Part shown: positions 25,019-34,410 of the stretch, one piece after another
Position numbering within the stretch: position 1 is the stretch's first letter
How the letters are laid out: every line of letters begins with the position of its first letter
Assembly (NCBI RefSeq): GCF_029277305.1
Contig: NZ_CP119526.1
Length of the DNA: 64,000 bases
Source of the DNA: Guptibacillus hwajinpoensis
GTDB lineage: Bacteria; Bacillota; Bacilli; Bacillales; Guptibacillaceae
Reading direction: 5' to 3' (one strand)
Made by a program: the position numbers and the translations under genes
Notes under the pieces: generated by a model
Told to the model about the DNA's origin: nothing
Databases searched by the model: none
What the model saw: the letters and a program-made list of their open reading frames with translations, nothing else

Positions 25019-25858
25019 TTAAGATTGATTAGCGATTTGAAGCAGTGATGAGATATCAACTCGCCATCGGCTAGATAGCGGATCGCGTTTAGCAGGAAGA
25101 GTAATGACGGTGGTGATCGTTCCACTTTCTTTAATATAGACTTCGACTTTTGTTTCATTCTCATGTAGAAATAGATTGTTCTTAGATCGTTCACTTTTTA
25201 TTACTTTCCAATTCGTAACGTGAATGCCAGAAAGGGACTTTAAGTTTACCTGTTCATAAGGAACGATTTGTCGTAAGAGGGTGGTATCCGAATTATTAAT
25301 AGCAATCATAAGAGAATCGACTATTTCAGAGGGGCTTTGTTTACTTAAATGCTCCTCTATTTTACCTGCTGCTTTAAGTATCATTAGTTTGTGTGCAGGA
25401 TCAGGACTAGATGAGCCGTGTGTGGTACTGTTTAGAAAGTGTAGACAAAAGTGCCCGTTGAATCCATTGTCTAATGCACCTGCTCCGTGTGGCATCCCAT
25501 TCATGGAGGCGGCTATCATTTGCCCATCAGCGATTACAATAGCAGCTCTGCGCTTCCAACTCCACTTTGTATAAATTTCTTTCATTACTTCCGTATCTTT
25601 GTTTGTTAACGGTTGAATATCAGCATGCCGACTACCAGCCCTTCTTTGAACTTGAAAAGACTTGCCACTTTCAACATCAACGATCGTGAAAATCGATTTA
25701 CGCGGAACTATTTCATCTGCTTTCTCCCATTTAAGTAGTTTCACTTCTCCATCCAAAGGGAGTACTTGATTTATGCTGTTTTGCGAAGATACTTGTACAG
25801 GTAGCGTTAGAAGTAAGAGCATAAATAGAGCTGTCGCAAGTTTTTTCATCTTCTTCAC
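25019..25858 (-). CDS. Exported protein with a conserved HxxC-type wall-associated domain
   Basis: A 279-residue protein. A signal peptide (KKMKKLATALFMLLLLTLPV, cleavage near SSQ) is followed by a domain with SGKSFQVQRRAGSRHADIQP and then NGFNGHFCLHFLNSTTHGSS, and by an NTF2-like C-terminal part. The domain recurs in Firmicutes cell-wall proteins, sometimes labelled L,D-transpeptidase-like, with His-Cys-His as possible active-site residues. The assignment to an enzyme class is tentative. Confidence 0.6.
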   Translation of the reverse strand: MKKMKKLATALFMLLLLTLPVQVSSQNSINQVLPLDGEVKLLKWEKADEIVPRKSIFTIVDVESGKSFQVQRRAGSRHADIQPLTNKDTEVMKEIYTKWSWKRRAAIVIADGQMIAASMNGMPHGAGALDNGFNGHFCLHFLNSTTHGSSSPDPAHKLMILKAAGKIEEHLSKQSPSEIVDSLMIAINNSDTTLLRQIVPYEQVNLKSLSGIHVTNWKVIKSERSKNNLFLHENETKVEVYIKESGTITTVITLPAKRDPLSSRWRVDISSLLQIANQS

Positions 25859-26032
25859 CCTTTAGTTAATGGAATCATTCATTATTTTGTACAAGCATGG
25901 ATTGTATATACTTAGTTACGTGTAGATAACTCTTCGCTTATTTGTAAATATTCGAAATACTAAGAGATATTTTTTAGGTTTTGAACAAAGAGATGATATA
26001 ATTACGTCAACGACACCAAAAGGAGACCGCCT

Positions 26033-27901
26033 ATGGGATATAAAAAAGAAGGAAAAGGGAATTCTTCCTTAATTGAAGACGGCTCTAAGGAAACAACTGA
26101 ACTACAAACCGAGCTAATTGAAAATAACTATAAGCTTCATCATATTTTTAATCATTCGAGAGATGGTATGACATTATCAACTCAAAAAGGAACGCTTATT
26201 GAAGTGAATCAGGCTTGTTGTGAGATATTCGAGCTTGATAAAGAAACAATTAAGACTAAAATCATTGGGTATCACGTAGCTCCTGAAGGAAGAGAAGCCT
26301 TTAGGAAGATGAGGAGCGAGTTACAAGAAAAGGGGTACGTTGTAGAGAAACTGCCAATCATTCTGATGAATGGAAAACGTAAGGTTGTTGAACTGTCTAT
26401 CACCCTACAAGCATATAGAGACCTGAATTTATCGATTATAAGAGACGTTACGTTAGAAACCGATCTTCTTAATAAAATGATGGAGAACCAAGAGAAATTA
26501 ACGAGTGTATTTGAGTGTGCTCTTGATGGGATCATCATTTGGAACGAGGATCGTTCCATTGTTGATGCAAACCCTGCTGCTTGTGAACTATTTAATCTTA
26601 GCCGAGAGGAAATTAAATTATATAATTTATTTGATTTCCTCGAAGGTACAAACGTTTCAATCGGTAAATCGTTTCAAAAACAATTAGAAGAACGTGGAGA
26701 AATACGAGGTGATATTCAATTCACGATGGCTGGCGGGAATAAGAAGCATCTTGAATTTACTTCAAAGAAAAGTATATACGGAAATTTATACATGACCATT
26801 TACCGTGATATTACAGAGACGAAAAAAATGATCGTTGAACTAAAAGAAAGTGAAGAACGTTTTCGCAGATTATTTGAAGGCGCACTGGATGGCATGGCTA
26901 TATTAAATGAAGAAGGTATATTTGTTAATTTGAATCGTGCGTGCTGTCGAATGTTTGATATTGATTATAACTCTGTGATTCATTCTCATTACTCAGAACT
27001 TGAGAATAAATGTGAGATTATGTGGGATCATTCATCAGAATATGGCAGAAGTGGTGAAGGGAAACGAATTAATCCTATAACGAATGAAACTCAAGTGTTT
27101 AATTTCACTTTAAGCTATCATATTTACCCAGGGCATCACCTTGTCATTATTCGTGATGTGACTGAGATGAAAAACGCTGAAGAAAACTTGCGTAAAACAG
27201 AAACAAGCCATGTTCTTGGTGATTTAGCTGCAGGAGTGGCTCACGAGATAAGAAATCCACTTTCAACGATAAAGGGATTTCTGCAGCTTCTAGCTGGGAA
27301 CGATTCCGTTAATCAAGAACTCTTAAAAGTAGTTGGCAGTGAAATGGAGCAGGTAGAGGAAATTGTGAACGAGTTTCTTCTTTTATCCAAGCGGGAATTC
27401 TCCTCCTTTGAGTCTGTTAATATGAACACACTTCTCAAAGAAGTGATTGAGCGTCTGTCTACGAAGGCTATTGATAGCGGTATTGATATGATTGAAGTAT
27501 ATGGGGATGCAGAAATCTATTGTGAATGCATCCGATCGCATATTAATCAAGTCCTAACGAATATCATTGAGAATGGTATCGAATCTATGTCTATTGGCGG
27601 TACTTTACGAGTTACACTCACTGATAAGAGAAGTGAAGTGATGATTGAAGTTGAAGACAATGGGGACGGTATTCCGCTTCATCTTATTGATCGACTTGGA
27701 GAACCATACTACCAAACGTCCGAGAAAGGAACTGGTCTTGGTTTAATGGTAAGTTATAAAGTAGTAAAAGAGCACGGAGGGCACATTGACGTTAGTAGTA
27801 AACAGGGAATAGGAACCATCTTCCAAATTACGCTACCATCTCATGTGGATCAGAATAAGAATCGTATAGGAATTAGGAGTGAAAAAAGTGATTGCGATTA
27901 A
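26033..27901 (+). CDS. Three-PAS sensor histidine kinase (sporulation-kinase type)
   Basis: A 622-residue soluble kinase. Three PAS domains begin near 33, 157 and 284 (NHSRDGMTLS, ECALDGIIIW, EGALDGMAIL). The HisKA helix has GVAHEIRNPLSTIKGFLQLL (His near 407). The ATPase domain has N (NIIENGIESM), G1 (VEDNGDGIP) and G2 (GTGLGLMV) boxes. No membrane segment and no adjacent response regulator are seen, the pattern of the orphan KinA/KinE group that feeds the Spo0 phosphorelay. AAAGGAG precedes ATG. The signal is unknown. Confidence 0.85.
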   Translation: MGYKKEGKGNSSLIEDGSKETTELQTELIENNYKLHHIFNHSRDGMTLSTQKGTLIEVNQACCEIFELDKETIKTKIIGYHVAPEGREAFRKMRSELQEKGYVVEKLPIILMNGKRKVVELSITLQAYRDLNLSIIRDVTLETDLLNKMMENQEKLTSVFECALDGIIIWNEDRSIVDANPAACELFNLSREEIKLYNLFDFLEGTNVSIGKSFQKQLEERGEIRGDIQFTMAGGNKKHLEFTSKKSIYGNLYMTIYRDITETKKMIVELKESEERFRRLFEGALDGMAILNEEGIFVNLNRACCRMFDIDYNSVIHSHYSELENKCEIMWDHSSEYGRSGEGKRINPITNETQVFNFTLSYHIYPGHHLVIIRDVTEMKNAEENLRKTETSHVLGDLAAGVAHEIRNPLSTIKGFLQLLAGNDSVNQELLKVVGSEMEQVEEIVNEFLLLSKREFSSFESVNMNTLLKEVIERLSTKAIDSGIDMIEVYGDAEIYCECIRSHINQVLTNIIENGIESMSIGGTLRVTLTDKRSEVMIEVEDNGDGIPLHLIDRLGEPYYQTSEKGTGLGLMVSYKVVKEHGGHIDVSSKQGIGTIFQITLPSHVDQNKNRIGIRSEKSDCD

Positions 27902-28268
27902 TCATCTTCATCATGTAAGTCTTGCTGTAACGGACCTTGATAGAGCGAAATCTTTTTATAGTCATATTCTATGCTTAAATGAAATAGAAAGGCCAGCCTT
28001 TGATTTCCCTGGTGCCTGGTATCAAGTAGGCAGTCAGCAATTGCATTTGATCGTTTATCCTGAAGCTTCAACACTTAGAGGCACAGATGAACTAACATCG
28101 AGAGAAGGTCACTTTGCGTTTCGGGTTAAAAGTTATGAAGAAACGTTAAAATGGCTGAAATCAACCGGAATCGAAATACACGAAAATTACTATAGTAAAA
28201 GTGGGTTCGCTCAACTATTTGTCTCTGATCCTGATGGGAATTTAATTGAATTAAATATTGAACGGTAA
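27888..28268 (+). CDS. VOC-family (glyoxalase/dioxygenase fold) protein
   Basis: About 126 residues. It has paired beta-alpha-beta-beta-beta modules with metal-ligand positions in HHVSLAVTDLDRAKSFY (His), QLHLIVYP (His) and DPDGNLIELN (Glu). GTG 27888 is placed 8 bases after AGGAG; an earlier GTG at 27879 lies in the ribosome site. It overlaps the end of the kinase gene, so it is probably co-transcribed. The substrate is unknown. Confidence 0.75.
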   Translation: MIAINHLHHVSLAVTDLDRAKSFYSHILCLNEIERPAFDFPGAWYQVGSQQLHLIVYPEASTLRGTDELTSREGHFAFRVKSYEETLKWLKSTGIEIHENYYSKSGFAQLFVSDPDGNLIELNIER

Positions 28269-28270
28269 CT

Positions 28271-28312
28271 AAAAAGATGTCCCTATTAGATGTTAGGGGA
28301 CATCTTTTTTAT
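28271..28312 (+). terminator. Terminator after the kinase/VOC pair
   Basis: AAAAAGATGTCCC pairs with GGGACATCTTTTT with one bulged G, followed by T. Confidence 0.8.
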
Positions 28313-28335
28313 GTTTATTTAGTCTTTATACTAAA

Positions 28336-28632
28336 GGCTCTTTTCATAGACATTGTTGCTTTTAGATAAGTGGTTAATTTCCGCTCCAGGATGCTCGCTT
28401 TCCACGGGGCGGGCGGTGAGCCTCCTCGTCGCTAACGCTCCTGTGGGGTCTCACCTGTCCCGCTAGTCCCGCAGGAGTCGAGCATCCTTCCGCTCCAATT
28501 TGCGAAGTTTGGTTTTTATACAATATACGATTCAAAAGCAACAATCTTTTATAAAAAGCCACATAGCTAATTGGAGCATCCAGTAGCGGAATTTATCCAC
28601 TACTCTATTAGCGACAATGTCTACGTAGAAGG
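28336..28632. repeat. Repeat family A, copy 4 (compound, about 300 bp)
   Basis: Ends are GGCTCTTTTCATAGACATTG and GACAATGTCTACGTAGAAGG. The centre carries the full GC palindrome, an extra segment (CTCCTCGTCGCTAACGCTCC), a second GAGCATCCTTCCGCTCC, then AGCAACAATC and a second partial unit (GCTAATTGGAGCATCC). It looks like two copies joined. No gene lies in 28313-28620. Confidence 0.8.
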
Positions 28633-28767
28633 GAATTCATTGTTCTCACGCTGGGGATTTGCATTTTTCTTAGCATCTTTTATTACCCTCTTAGCTTTCT
28701 CAGCTTGTTGCTGCTCATTTTTCGCCTTATCCTCTATTTGTTTAACATCTTCTCTAGAATGGTCCAA
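28621..28767 (-). CDS. Small charged helical protein
   Basis: A 48-residue protein, highly charged and helical (REDVKQIEDKAKNEQQQAEK, then AKRVIKDAKKNANPQRENN). TTG 28767 is fixed by AAAGGAGG 7 bases upstream; the longer frame has no site. The last few codons and the stop fall inside the end of repeat A, so the C-terminus (NEFPST) is partly repeat-derived. The family is unknown. Confidence 0.55.
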   Translation of the reverse strand: MDHSREDVKQIEDKAKNEQQQAEKAKRVIKDAKKNANPQRENNEFPST

Positions 28768-28910
28768 CTCATCACCTCCTTTGTCTATAGAATCCTTTTT
28801 AACTCCAATACCCACCAAGATAAAAGAATAACCCAATTTAGGTGTTTAACCAGGACTATACTACCTCGGACAATCATACCTTGATAGAAAAGAGGTTGGG
28901 GAGGTAGGTT

Positions 28911-29069
28911 ATGGCCTTAGTCATGCTCATACTGCTCGTTACTTTTTTAGGTCTTGCGTTATTTATGGTTGTCATATGGAATGGGATAAAAACGGATTCT
29001 GCTGATTATGATCGAGAATTTTTATGGCGACATTATGAAGAAATCATTAAAAAAGAGGATGTTTTCTAA
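28911..29069 (+). CDS. Small membrane protein
   Basis: A 52-residue protein. One N-terminal membrane helix (MLILLVTFLGLALFMVVIW) is followed by a charged cytoplasmic tail (YDREFLWRHYEEIIKKEDVF). GGGGAGG lies 8 bases before ATG 28911, and a terminator begins at the stop codon, so it is a complete transcription unit. The family is not recognised. Confidence 0.65.
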   Translation: MALVMLILLVTFLGLALFMVVIWNGIKTDSADYDREFLWRHYEEIIKKEDVF

Positions 29070-29090
29070 CCCGCATTGCGGGTTTTTTTG
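29068..29090 (+). terminator. Terminator
   Basis: AACCCGC (29068-29074) pairs with GCGGGTT (29078-29084), followed by T5. Confidence 0.85.
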
Positions 29091-29119
29091 TTTTATTATT
29101 ATTGAGTCATTTTGAATTG

Positions 29120-29224
29120 TCTATGTTAATGAACAGTGTTGATTTTTGGCTCATTCGAGTGAAACTTAGGTTTCACTCGAATGAGCCAAAAATCGAGAAA
29201 TCGAAAATATGATCTCACATAGCC
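29120..29224. repeat. Repeat family B, copy 1
   Basis: A perfect 25-bp inverted repeat (29141-29165 with 29170-29194) with core GATTTTTGGCTCATTCGAGT. Its outer parts start CTATGTTAATGAACAG and end CTCACATAGCC. Confidence 0.85.
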
Positions 29225-29326
29225 TTTGGATTATAGGATTGATCGTAATCTCGGAAGGGAAGTGTGTTTAGGGTTTCTAATTGAAGAGAATAGGGTATTT
29301 TAGAAATGAATTGAGGTGGAAGAGTG

Positions 29327-30400
29327 ATGGGAATTCGTAAAAGACTTAGAAGAAATCGAACACAGAAGAAAGGTATGCCTCCAGGCTCTCTTGTTTACAT
29401 AGGTGAAGAGAAAACAGAGAAAGTAAGCGTAACAGCTGTGGAGTTTGATGACCAAGATCTAAACGAATATGAAGATATTTCTTTGGAGAAATTGAGTGAA
29501 GTATTTCACTCAGATAAAGTAACTTGGATAAATGTAAATGGTGTACATAACGTTCAATTAGTAGATGAGATTAGCAAGATGGTCGGTCTACATCCATTAA
29601 CGACAGAAGATATATTAAATACGGAACATAGACCAAAGATTGATTTTTTTGAAGATCACCTACTTGGCATAGTAAAAATGCTCGATTTAGCGCCAAATAG
29701 TACTGATTTAGACATTGAACAAGTAAGCTTTATTTTAACTGAGAACACTGTGATTACATTTCAAGAAAAACACGGTGATTTGTTTGATCCCGTTCGATTG
29801 CAATTAAAGGAGAGCAAAGGAAGAATAAGGAAAACAGGGGCTGATTTTCTCTTTTATTCACTTTTGGATGTGATATTTGATCAGTACCTTATCATTATGG
29901 ATGAGATGGATGATCGGATTGCCGAATTAGAGGGCATGATTATGGAGAATCCAGATAATCACTCTTTACAGGATATCAATGAGTACAAAAATACAATTTT
30001 ACAACTTAAGAAAACGGTTTGGCCCGTTCGTGAAGTTGTAAATAAATTGATTAATCGTAAAGTATCGTATATAAAGGAAGACATTTCATTCTATTTACAG
30101 GATATTCACGACCATATTGTTCAAGCAAACGACATGGTTGAAACATCTAGAGGTCAGCTATACGGATTACTTGATGTGTATTACTCAAGCTTAAGCATGA
30201 AAATGAATGAAATTATGAAAGTACTTACGATCGTATCAACGATCTTCATTCCTTTAACATTTATTGCAGGTATTTATGGGATGAACTTTACTAATATGCC
30301 AGAATTGGACTGGCAGTGGAGTTACCCTGCGGTTTGGATTGTGATGATTATAATAACGGGTCTTATGCTTGTTTACTTCAAGCGTAAAAACTGGTTTTAG
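29327..30400 (+). CDS. corA: CorA-family magnesium/divalent cation transporter
   Basis: About 357 residues. A large cytoplasmic N-terminal domain (LHPLTTEDILNTEHRPKIDF) and a long helix are followed by two C-terminal membrane helices with the CorA signature YGMNF (near 325). It should form a pentameric Mg2+ channel. ATG 29327 is 7 bases from GAGGTGG and preferred to GTG 29324. It is followed after 12 bases by an SDR gene, probably in one operon. Confidence 0.9.
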   Translation: MGIRKRLRRNRTQKKGMPPGSLVYIGEEKTEKVSVTAVEFDDQDLNEYEDISLEKLSEVFHSDKVTWINVNGVHNVQLVDEISKMVGLHPLTTEDILNTEHRPKIDFFEDHLLGIVKMLDLAPNSTDLDIEQVSFILTENTVITFQEKHGDLFDPVRLQLKESKGRIRKTGADFLFYSLLDVIFDQYLIIMDEMDDRIAELEGMIMENPDNHSLQDINEYKNTILQLKKTVWPVREVVNKLINRKVSYIKEDISFYLQDIHDHIVQANDMVETSRGQLYGLLDVYYSSLSMKMNEIMKVLTIVSTIFIPLTFIAGIYGMNFTNMPELDWQWSYPAVWIVMIIITGLMLVYFKRKNWF

Positions 30401-30412
30401 GAGGAGTCATAG

Positions 30413-31144
30413 ATGAAGGAAGTTGTTATTGTAACAGGAGCTGGTCACGGTATTGGGAGAGGTGTAGCCATTGCTTATTCCGAGAAAGGAAGTCAAGTAA
30501 TCCTCGCAGATGTAAACGAAGCTGGATGTAACGAAACGGCTAGTTTAATGAAGGATGAAACGTCTGATATTATCGTTACAGATGTTAGTAATCCAGACCA
30601 AATTCAACAGTTAATGAACCAAACGGAGGAGAAATACGGTCGCCTTGATGTTCTTGTTAACAATGCTGGCTTGACAGCTTTTAAACAAATGGATGAACTC
30701 TCCGTTGAAGAGTGGGACCACGTAATAAATACGAACTTAAGAAGTGTGTTTCTTGGCTCACGGGGCGCAGCTGCCCTTATGAGAAAGAGTGGAGGTGGCT
30801 CAATCATTAATATAGCATCAACGAGAGCTTCAATGTCTGAACCAAATAGTGAAGCATATGCCGCTACTAAAGGAGGGATTGTGGCGCTATCACATGCGCT
30901 TGCCATCTCTCTTTCGAAAGATAAAATTACTGTTAATTCCATTAGCCCAGGATGGATTGAAGTTGAAGATTATGCATCATTACGTGATATTGATCACGAA
31001 CAGCACCCATCGAGAAGAGTTGGTAAACCGTCGGATATAGGCAGAGCATGTCTCTTTTTATCCAATCCTGAAAATGATTTTGTGACGGGAGAGAACCTTG
31101 TCGTTGATGGGGGCATGACCCGGAAAATGATTTATGAACATTAA
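30413..31144 (+). CDS. Short-chain dehydrogenase/reductase
   Basis: A 243-residue classical SDR. It has TGAGHGIGRGVAIAYS (cofactor), DVSNPDQ, NNAG, the catalytic Ser in IASTRAS and YAATK (Tyr and Lys near 149), and C-terminal GENLVVDGGMTRKM. An Asp after the second strand (LADVNEAG) suggests NAD(H) preference. GGAGGAG precedes ATG. The substrate cannot be inferred. Confidence 0.85.
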   Translation: MKEVVIVTGAGHGIGRGVAIAYSEKGSQVILADVNEAGCNETASLMKDETSDIIVTDVSNPDQIQQLMNQTEEKYGRLDVLVNNAGLTAFKQMDELSVEEWDHVINTNLRSVFLGSRGAAALMRKSGGGSIINIASTRASMSEPNSEAYAATKGGIVALSHALAISLSKDKITVNSISPGWIEVEDYASLRDIDHEQHPSRRVGKPSDIGRACLFLSNPENDFVTGENLVVDGGMTRKMIYEH

Positions 31145-31246
31145 TGGAGTAACAGTTAACGGACAATCCCCTTTCGTGTTACTATAATAAAAGACCTTCA
31201 TTACAGAAATAATACGAAGCGAATTATGCTTGAGGGGACGTTTTAA

Positions 31247-31696
31247 ATGGCTAAACATATGGATTTACCTAATTTGTATGAAACAGGAATTGATGATCTC
31301 GTCATTTCCGCAGAAAAAGTCGCGCATGTTCAACTTACTAACCCATTGGAACACGCCATGCTTATTTTAATTAAATCTGGCTATTCTTCTATACCTGTTC
31401 TAGATACTCAGTATCGGTTAAAAGGATTAATTAGTCAGCCGCTCATTCTAGATTCTATTCTAGGCATTGAGCGAATTGAATTTGAGAAATTAAGTGAGTA
31501 CGTAGTCGAAGATGTAATGAATACAGAAATTCCATGTATTAACGAGAAAGATGGTTTCTTTAAGGGGTTAAAGCTTTCGATTGATCATCCCTTTTTGTGT
31601 GTTGTAGATGATGAGTTTATATTCAAAGGAATCTTAACAAGAAGAGCGCTTTTGAAATTTGTGAATCGGTACTTGCACGAATCTTCTGTTAGGTAA
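31247..31696 (+). CDS. darB: c-di-AMP-binding CBS-domain protein DarB (CbpB, YkuL)
   Basis: A 149-residue tandem CBS protein. It follows B. subtilis YkuL closely: ISAEKVAHVQLTNPLEHAML, SGYSSIPVLD, GIERIEFEKLSEYVVEDVM and GILTRRALLKFVNRYL. In B. subtilis DarB senses c-di-AMP and in its free form binds Rel and pyruvate carboxylase. GAGGGGACG precedes ATG. Further along lies ktrC, another c-di-AMP target. Confidence 0.88.
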   Translation: MAKHMDLPNLYETGIDDLVISAEKVAHVQLTNPLEHAMLILIKSGYSSIPVLDTQYRLKGLISQPLILDSILGIERIEFEKLSEYVVEDVMNTEIPCINEKDGFFKGLKLSIDHPFLCVVDDEFIFKGILTRRALLKFVNRYLHESSVR

Positions 31697-31708
31697 TCTT
31701 AAGAAGTT

Positions 31709-31734
31709 AACCCGGTACGTAGACCGGGTTTTTT
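31709..31734 (+). terminator. Terminator of darB
   Basis: AACCCGGT (31709-31716) pairs with ACCGGGTT (31723-31730), followed by T. Confidence 0.8.
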
Positions 31735-31755
31735 ACATATACGGAGTTGAAAAAA

Positions 31756-33282
31756 ATGAAACCGCTAACAAAGCAAATCGTCCAAAGTTATAGAACGAAA
31801 GAAACCAATCGACCACTTGTCCTTGTTGCGATAATCATTGGTATGTTTATGGCTGCTATTGAAGGGACGATTGTTTCTACAGCGATGCCAGGTATTGTCG
31901 GTGATCTTGGGGGATTTTCAAAGTTCAGTTGGGTCTTTTCAGCTTATCTTCTTATGTCAGCTATAACGGTTTTGCTTTTTGGGAAACTTTCGGATCTATT
32001 CGGTCGCAAACCGATCTATACCATTGGCATTGTCGTCTTCCTAATAGGTTCACTGTTGTGCGGATTTGCTGAATCGATGGAAGCGCTCATCATTTACCGC
32101 TTGATTCAAGGTGTTGGAGCAGGAGCTGTTCAACCGATTGCCCTTACAATCGTTGGAGACATGTATTCAATGGAAGAAAGGGCGAAGATTCAAGGGTATT
32201 TAGCAAGCGTATGGGGTATTTCTGCTATAGCTGGACCAGCGCTTGGTGGTCTATTCGTACAGTATATCGAATGGTCATGGGTGTTTTGGATGAATATCCC
32301 ACTTGGTATTCTATCGCTTATTGGCATTTTGCTGTTGTTGCATGAAACAATCGATAAGGAGAAAAAGTCTATTGATTACGGAGGAGCGGGTTTATTACTC
32401 GTTTCGGTTAGCGCATTAATGATTGTCTTAATAGAAGGCGGTGTACGGTGGGAGTGGACTTCGTTACCAATAGTAGGATTAATTATTTTATCCACTGCTG
32501 GAATTTCGCTGTTTTTTCATGTTGAAAAGAAGGCGAAAGAACCTTTAATGCCGCTTAGTATTTGGAGTAGTCCTGTTATTGCCATTTCAAACTCTGTCAC
32601 ATTTACGACCGGGATGATCTTAATTGGTGTCTCAAGCTTTTTACCTACCTTTGTTCAGGGGGTGATGGAGCGTTCACCAATTGTAGCAGGCTTTACATTA
32701 ACAACCATGTCGATTGGATGGCCAATTGCTTCAACGGCTGCTGGTAATCTAGTAATCAAAATTGGCTTTAGGACAACGTCGGTGCTCGGTGGCATTTCTC
32801 TTATACTTGGCTCTACTATTTATCTGTTTATGACGCCTGCACTAGGTCCAATTTTTGCAGGGGTGGGTTCATTTTTCATTGGAGTTGGGATGGGATTAAC
32901 ATCGACAACGTTTATTGTAGCTATCCAGGGCTCAGTTTCATGGCAACAGCGAGGAATTGCTACAGCTACAAATATGTTTATGAGGACGCTAGGCAGCGCA
33001 GTTGGAGCAGCTTTGCTTGGCGGAGTTCTTAACAGTAGACTTCAACACTACTTAACAGAAAAAGCGACTGCTAAGGATATTTCCATTAATACCGCAAATC
33101 AATTACTTAATGAATCGAAAAGGAAGTCCCTTGATCCAACGCAACTCGATCTTTTACAAAACGGTTTAACGATTTCACTTAAATGGGTATACGGTGGTGT
33201 ATTTATACTGGCTCTCTTTAGTTTCCTATTGCTTCTTTTCATACCGAAACTATCCAAAAAAGAAACCCCGGTTCGCTCATGA
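31756..33282 (+). CDS. MFS multidrug efflux transporter, DHA2 (EmrB/QacA) family
   Basis: About 508 residues with about 14 membrane helices. Motif A is GKLSDLFGRKPIYTIG, and motif C is in helix 5 (GISAIAGPALGGLFVQ). IYRLIQGVGAGAVQP (motif B) lies between. It should export drugs or other hydrophobic solutes by proton antiport. ATG 31756 is 9 bases from ACGGAG; the upstream TTG is too close. The gene ends inside a hairpin shared with the converging VOC gene. Confidence 0.85.
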   Translation: MKPLTKQIVQSYRTKETNRPLVLVAIIIGMFMAAIEGTIVSTAMPGIVGDLGGFSKFSWVFSAYLLMSAITVLLFGKLSDLFGRKPIYTIGIVVFLIGSLLCGFAESMEALIIYRLIQGVGAGAVQPIALTIVGDMYSMEERAKIQGYLASVWGISAIAGPALGGLFVQYIEWSWVFWMNIPLGILSLIGILLLLHETIDKEKKSIDYGGAGLLLVSVSALMIVLIEGGVRWEWTSLPIVGLIILSTAGISLFFHVEKKAKEPLMPLSIWSSPVIAISNSVTFTTGMILIGVSSFLPTFVQGVMERSPIVAGFTLTTMSIGWPIASTAAGNLVIKIGFRTTSVLGGISLILGSTIYLFMTPALGPIFAGVGSFFIGVGMGLTSTTFIVAIQGSVSWQQRGIATATNMFMRTLGSAVGAALLGGVLNSRLQHYLTEKATAKDISINTANQLLNESKRKSLDPTQLDLLQNGLTISLKWVYGGVFILALFSFLLLLFIPKLSKKETPVRS

Positions 33283-33291
33283 GCCGGGGTT
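33255..33291 (-). terminator. Terminator of the VOC/TauE genes
   Basis: AACCCCGG pairs with CCGGGGTT (33264-33291). On the minus strand a TTTCTTTTTT tail follows. Confidence 0.75.
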
Positions 33292-33658
33292 AAATGATTC
33301 GTGTTAGGAATTCAATTCGATTACGGAAAGGATCAAAGAAAGAGAACCTTTCATATCCTTCTATTTGTGTCTCCTCTTGAAAGGAAACGCCTTTACTCTC
33401 TAGGTGCATTCTTGCTTCTTCTAAATCCTCTACCTCAAAAGCAGGGTGCCTTTTCCCTGGTAACCCCATTTCTTCCACCCCAATGTGTATGTCAATATTC
33501 GCAACCGTTAACCAGAAACCACCGTTTTTCTTTAATTGTTCCGGTTTGGGAATTTCTTTGAAATCAAGCGTATTAATATAGAAATCTCTTGCAACGTCTT
33601 CTTGATTGGGTGGTATGCATAGTTGGATGTGATGTAGGCGTTTATACTGTAAAGACAT
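33290..33658 (-). CDS. VOC-family protein
   Basis: About 122 residues. HHIQLCIPPNQEDVARDFY (His), NIDIHIGVEE (His) and DPFRNRIEFL (Glu) fit the metal sites of the fold. ATG 33658 is 8 bases after AGGAG. It lies 12 bases downstream of the permease gene and is probably co-transcribed with it. The function is unknown. Confidence 0.75.
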   Translation of the reverse strand: MSLQYKRLHHIQLCIPPNQEDVARDFYINTLDFKEIPKPEQLKKNGGFWLTVANIDIHIGVEEMGLPGKRHPAFEVEDLEEARMHLESKGVSFQEETQIEGYERFSFFDPFRNRIEFLTRII

Positions 33659-33669
33659 GTAACTCACTC

Positions 33670-34410
33670 CTAGAATTGTTTAGTGAAAATGCTATAACAT
33701 ACTTGGAAAATGAGAAGTATTGTCATGGAGCGTAGTAACCAATTAACTTGACCAAGTGTAAGCTTGTCTGCAATCCTGACTGAAATTTGAGCACCTGTAA
33801 TTGAGCCAATAGCAAGTGGAATTGCAATCATCATATTTAAATGGCCACTGAAGAAGTAGACGACCACCGCACCTGTGCAACTTAAAAAGGTATTAAATCT
33901 AGTTAATCCGATTGAAGCAAGATAGGAGATCCCAACATGGCGGAATAGATTCATCTGAAGGGTTGCTTGACCCGGTCCAAACGTTCCGTCGTACCAACCA
34001 ATCACTCCAACGAATGGTAGAGCTCTGCTAGGAACAATTCTTGAGGAATAATTGGTTTTTTTCTTCTTTAAAAAAGATAGCCCAAGCGCTACAATTAGCA
34101 TTCCACCTGCGAACAGTTGAAGCGATTGTTGCGAGAGAGACGAAGCGAATAATCCTCCAAGTATACCTCCAGCAAGTGCAATCGGACCCGTTTTCATTGC
34201 TTCTTTGAACGCCAATTCTTTTCGTCTAAGCAGTACGTAAAAACTTGAAAAAGAACTGAGCATATTAGAGAATTTATTCGCTGATATGATCGAGTGAATA
34301 GGAAGACCAAGTAAGATCATAGCAGGAACATTAATCAAGCCACCGCTTCCAGACAACGTTCCAATGAACGTTGCCACAATTCCAATTACGAATAACCATA
34401 ACCATTCCAT
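33670..34410 (-). CDS. TauE/SafE (YfcA-like) membrane permease
   Basis: About 246 residues with about 8 membrane helices. The family repeats are visible: GTLSGSGGLINVPAMILLGL in the first half and IGWYDGTFGPGQATLQ in the second. The family exports sulfite, sulfoacetate or related anions. ATG 34410 is used, with AAAGGATG upstream; earlier codons encode an unlikely Arg/Cys-rich head. It is divergent from ccpC. The substrate is not determined. Confidence 0.8.
   Translation of the reverse strand: MEWLWLFVIGIVATFIGTLSGSGGLINVPAMILLGLPIHSIISANKFSNMLSSFSSFYVLLRRKELAFKEAMKTGPIALAGGILGGLFASSLSQQSLQLFAGGMLIVALGLSFLKKKKTNYSSRIVPSRALPFVGVIGWYDGTFGPGQATLQMNLFRHVGISYLASIGLTRFNTFLSCTGAVVVYFFSGHLNMMIAIPLAIGSITGAQISVRIADKLTLGQVNWLLRSMTILLIFQVCYSIFTKQF

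Noticed and set aside
28374..28562. 62-codon frame inside repeat A
   Set aside because: Generated by the GC-rich palindrome; no ribosome site.
29141..29194. Perfect 25-bp inverted repeat as a terminator
   Set aside because: No T run, and the same unit occurs at other places with TIR-like ends, so it is treated as repeat family B.
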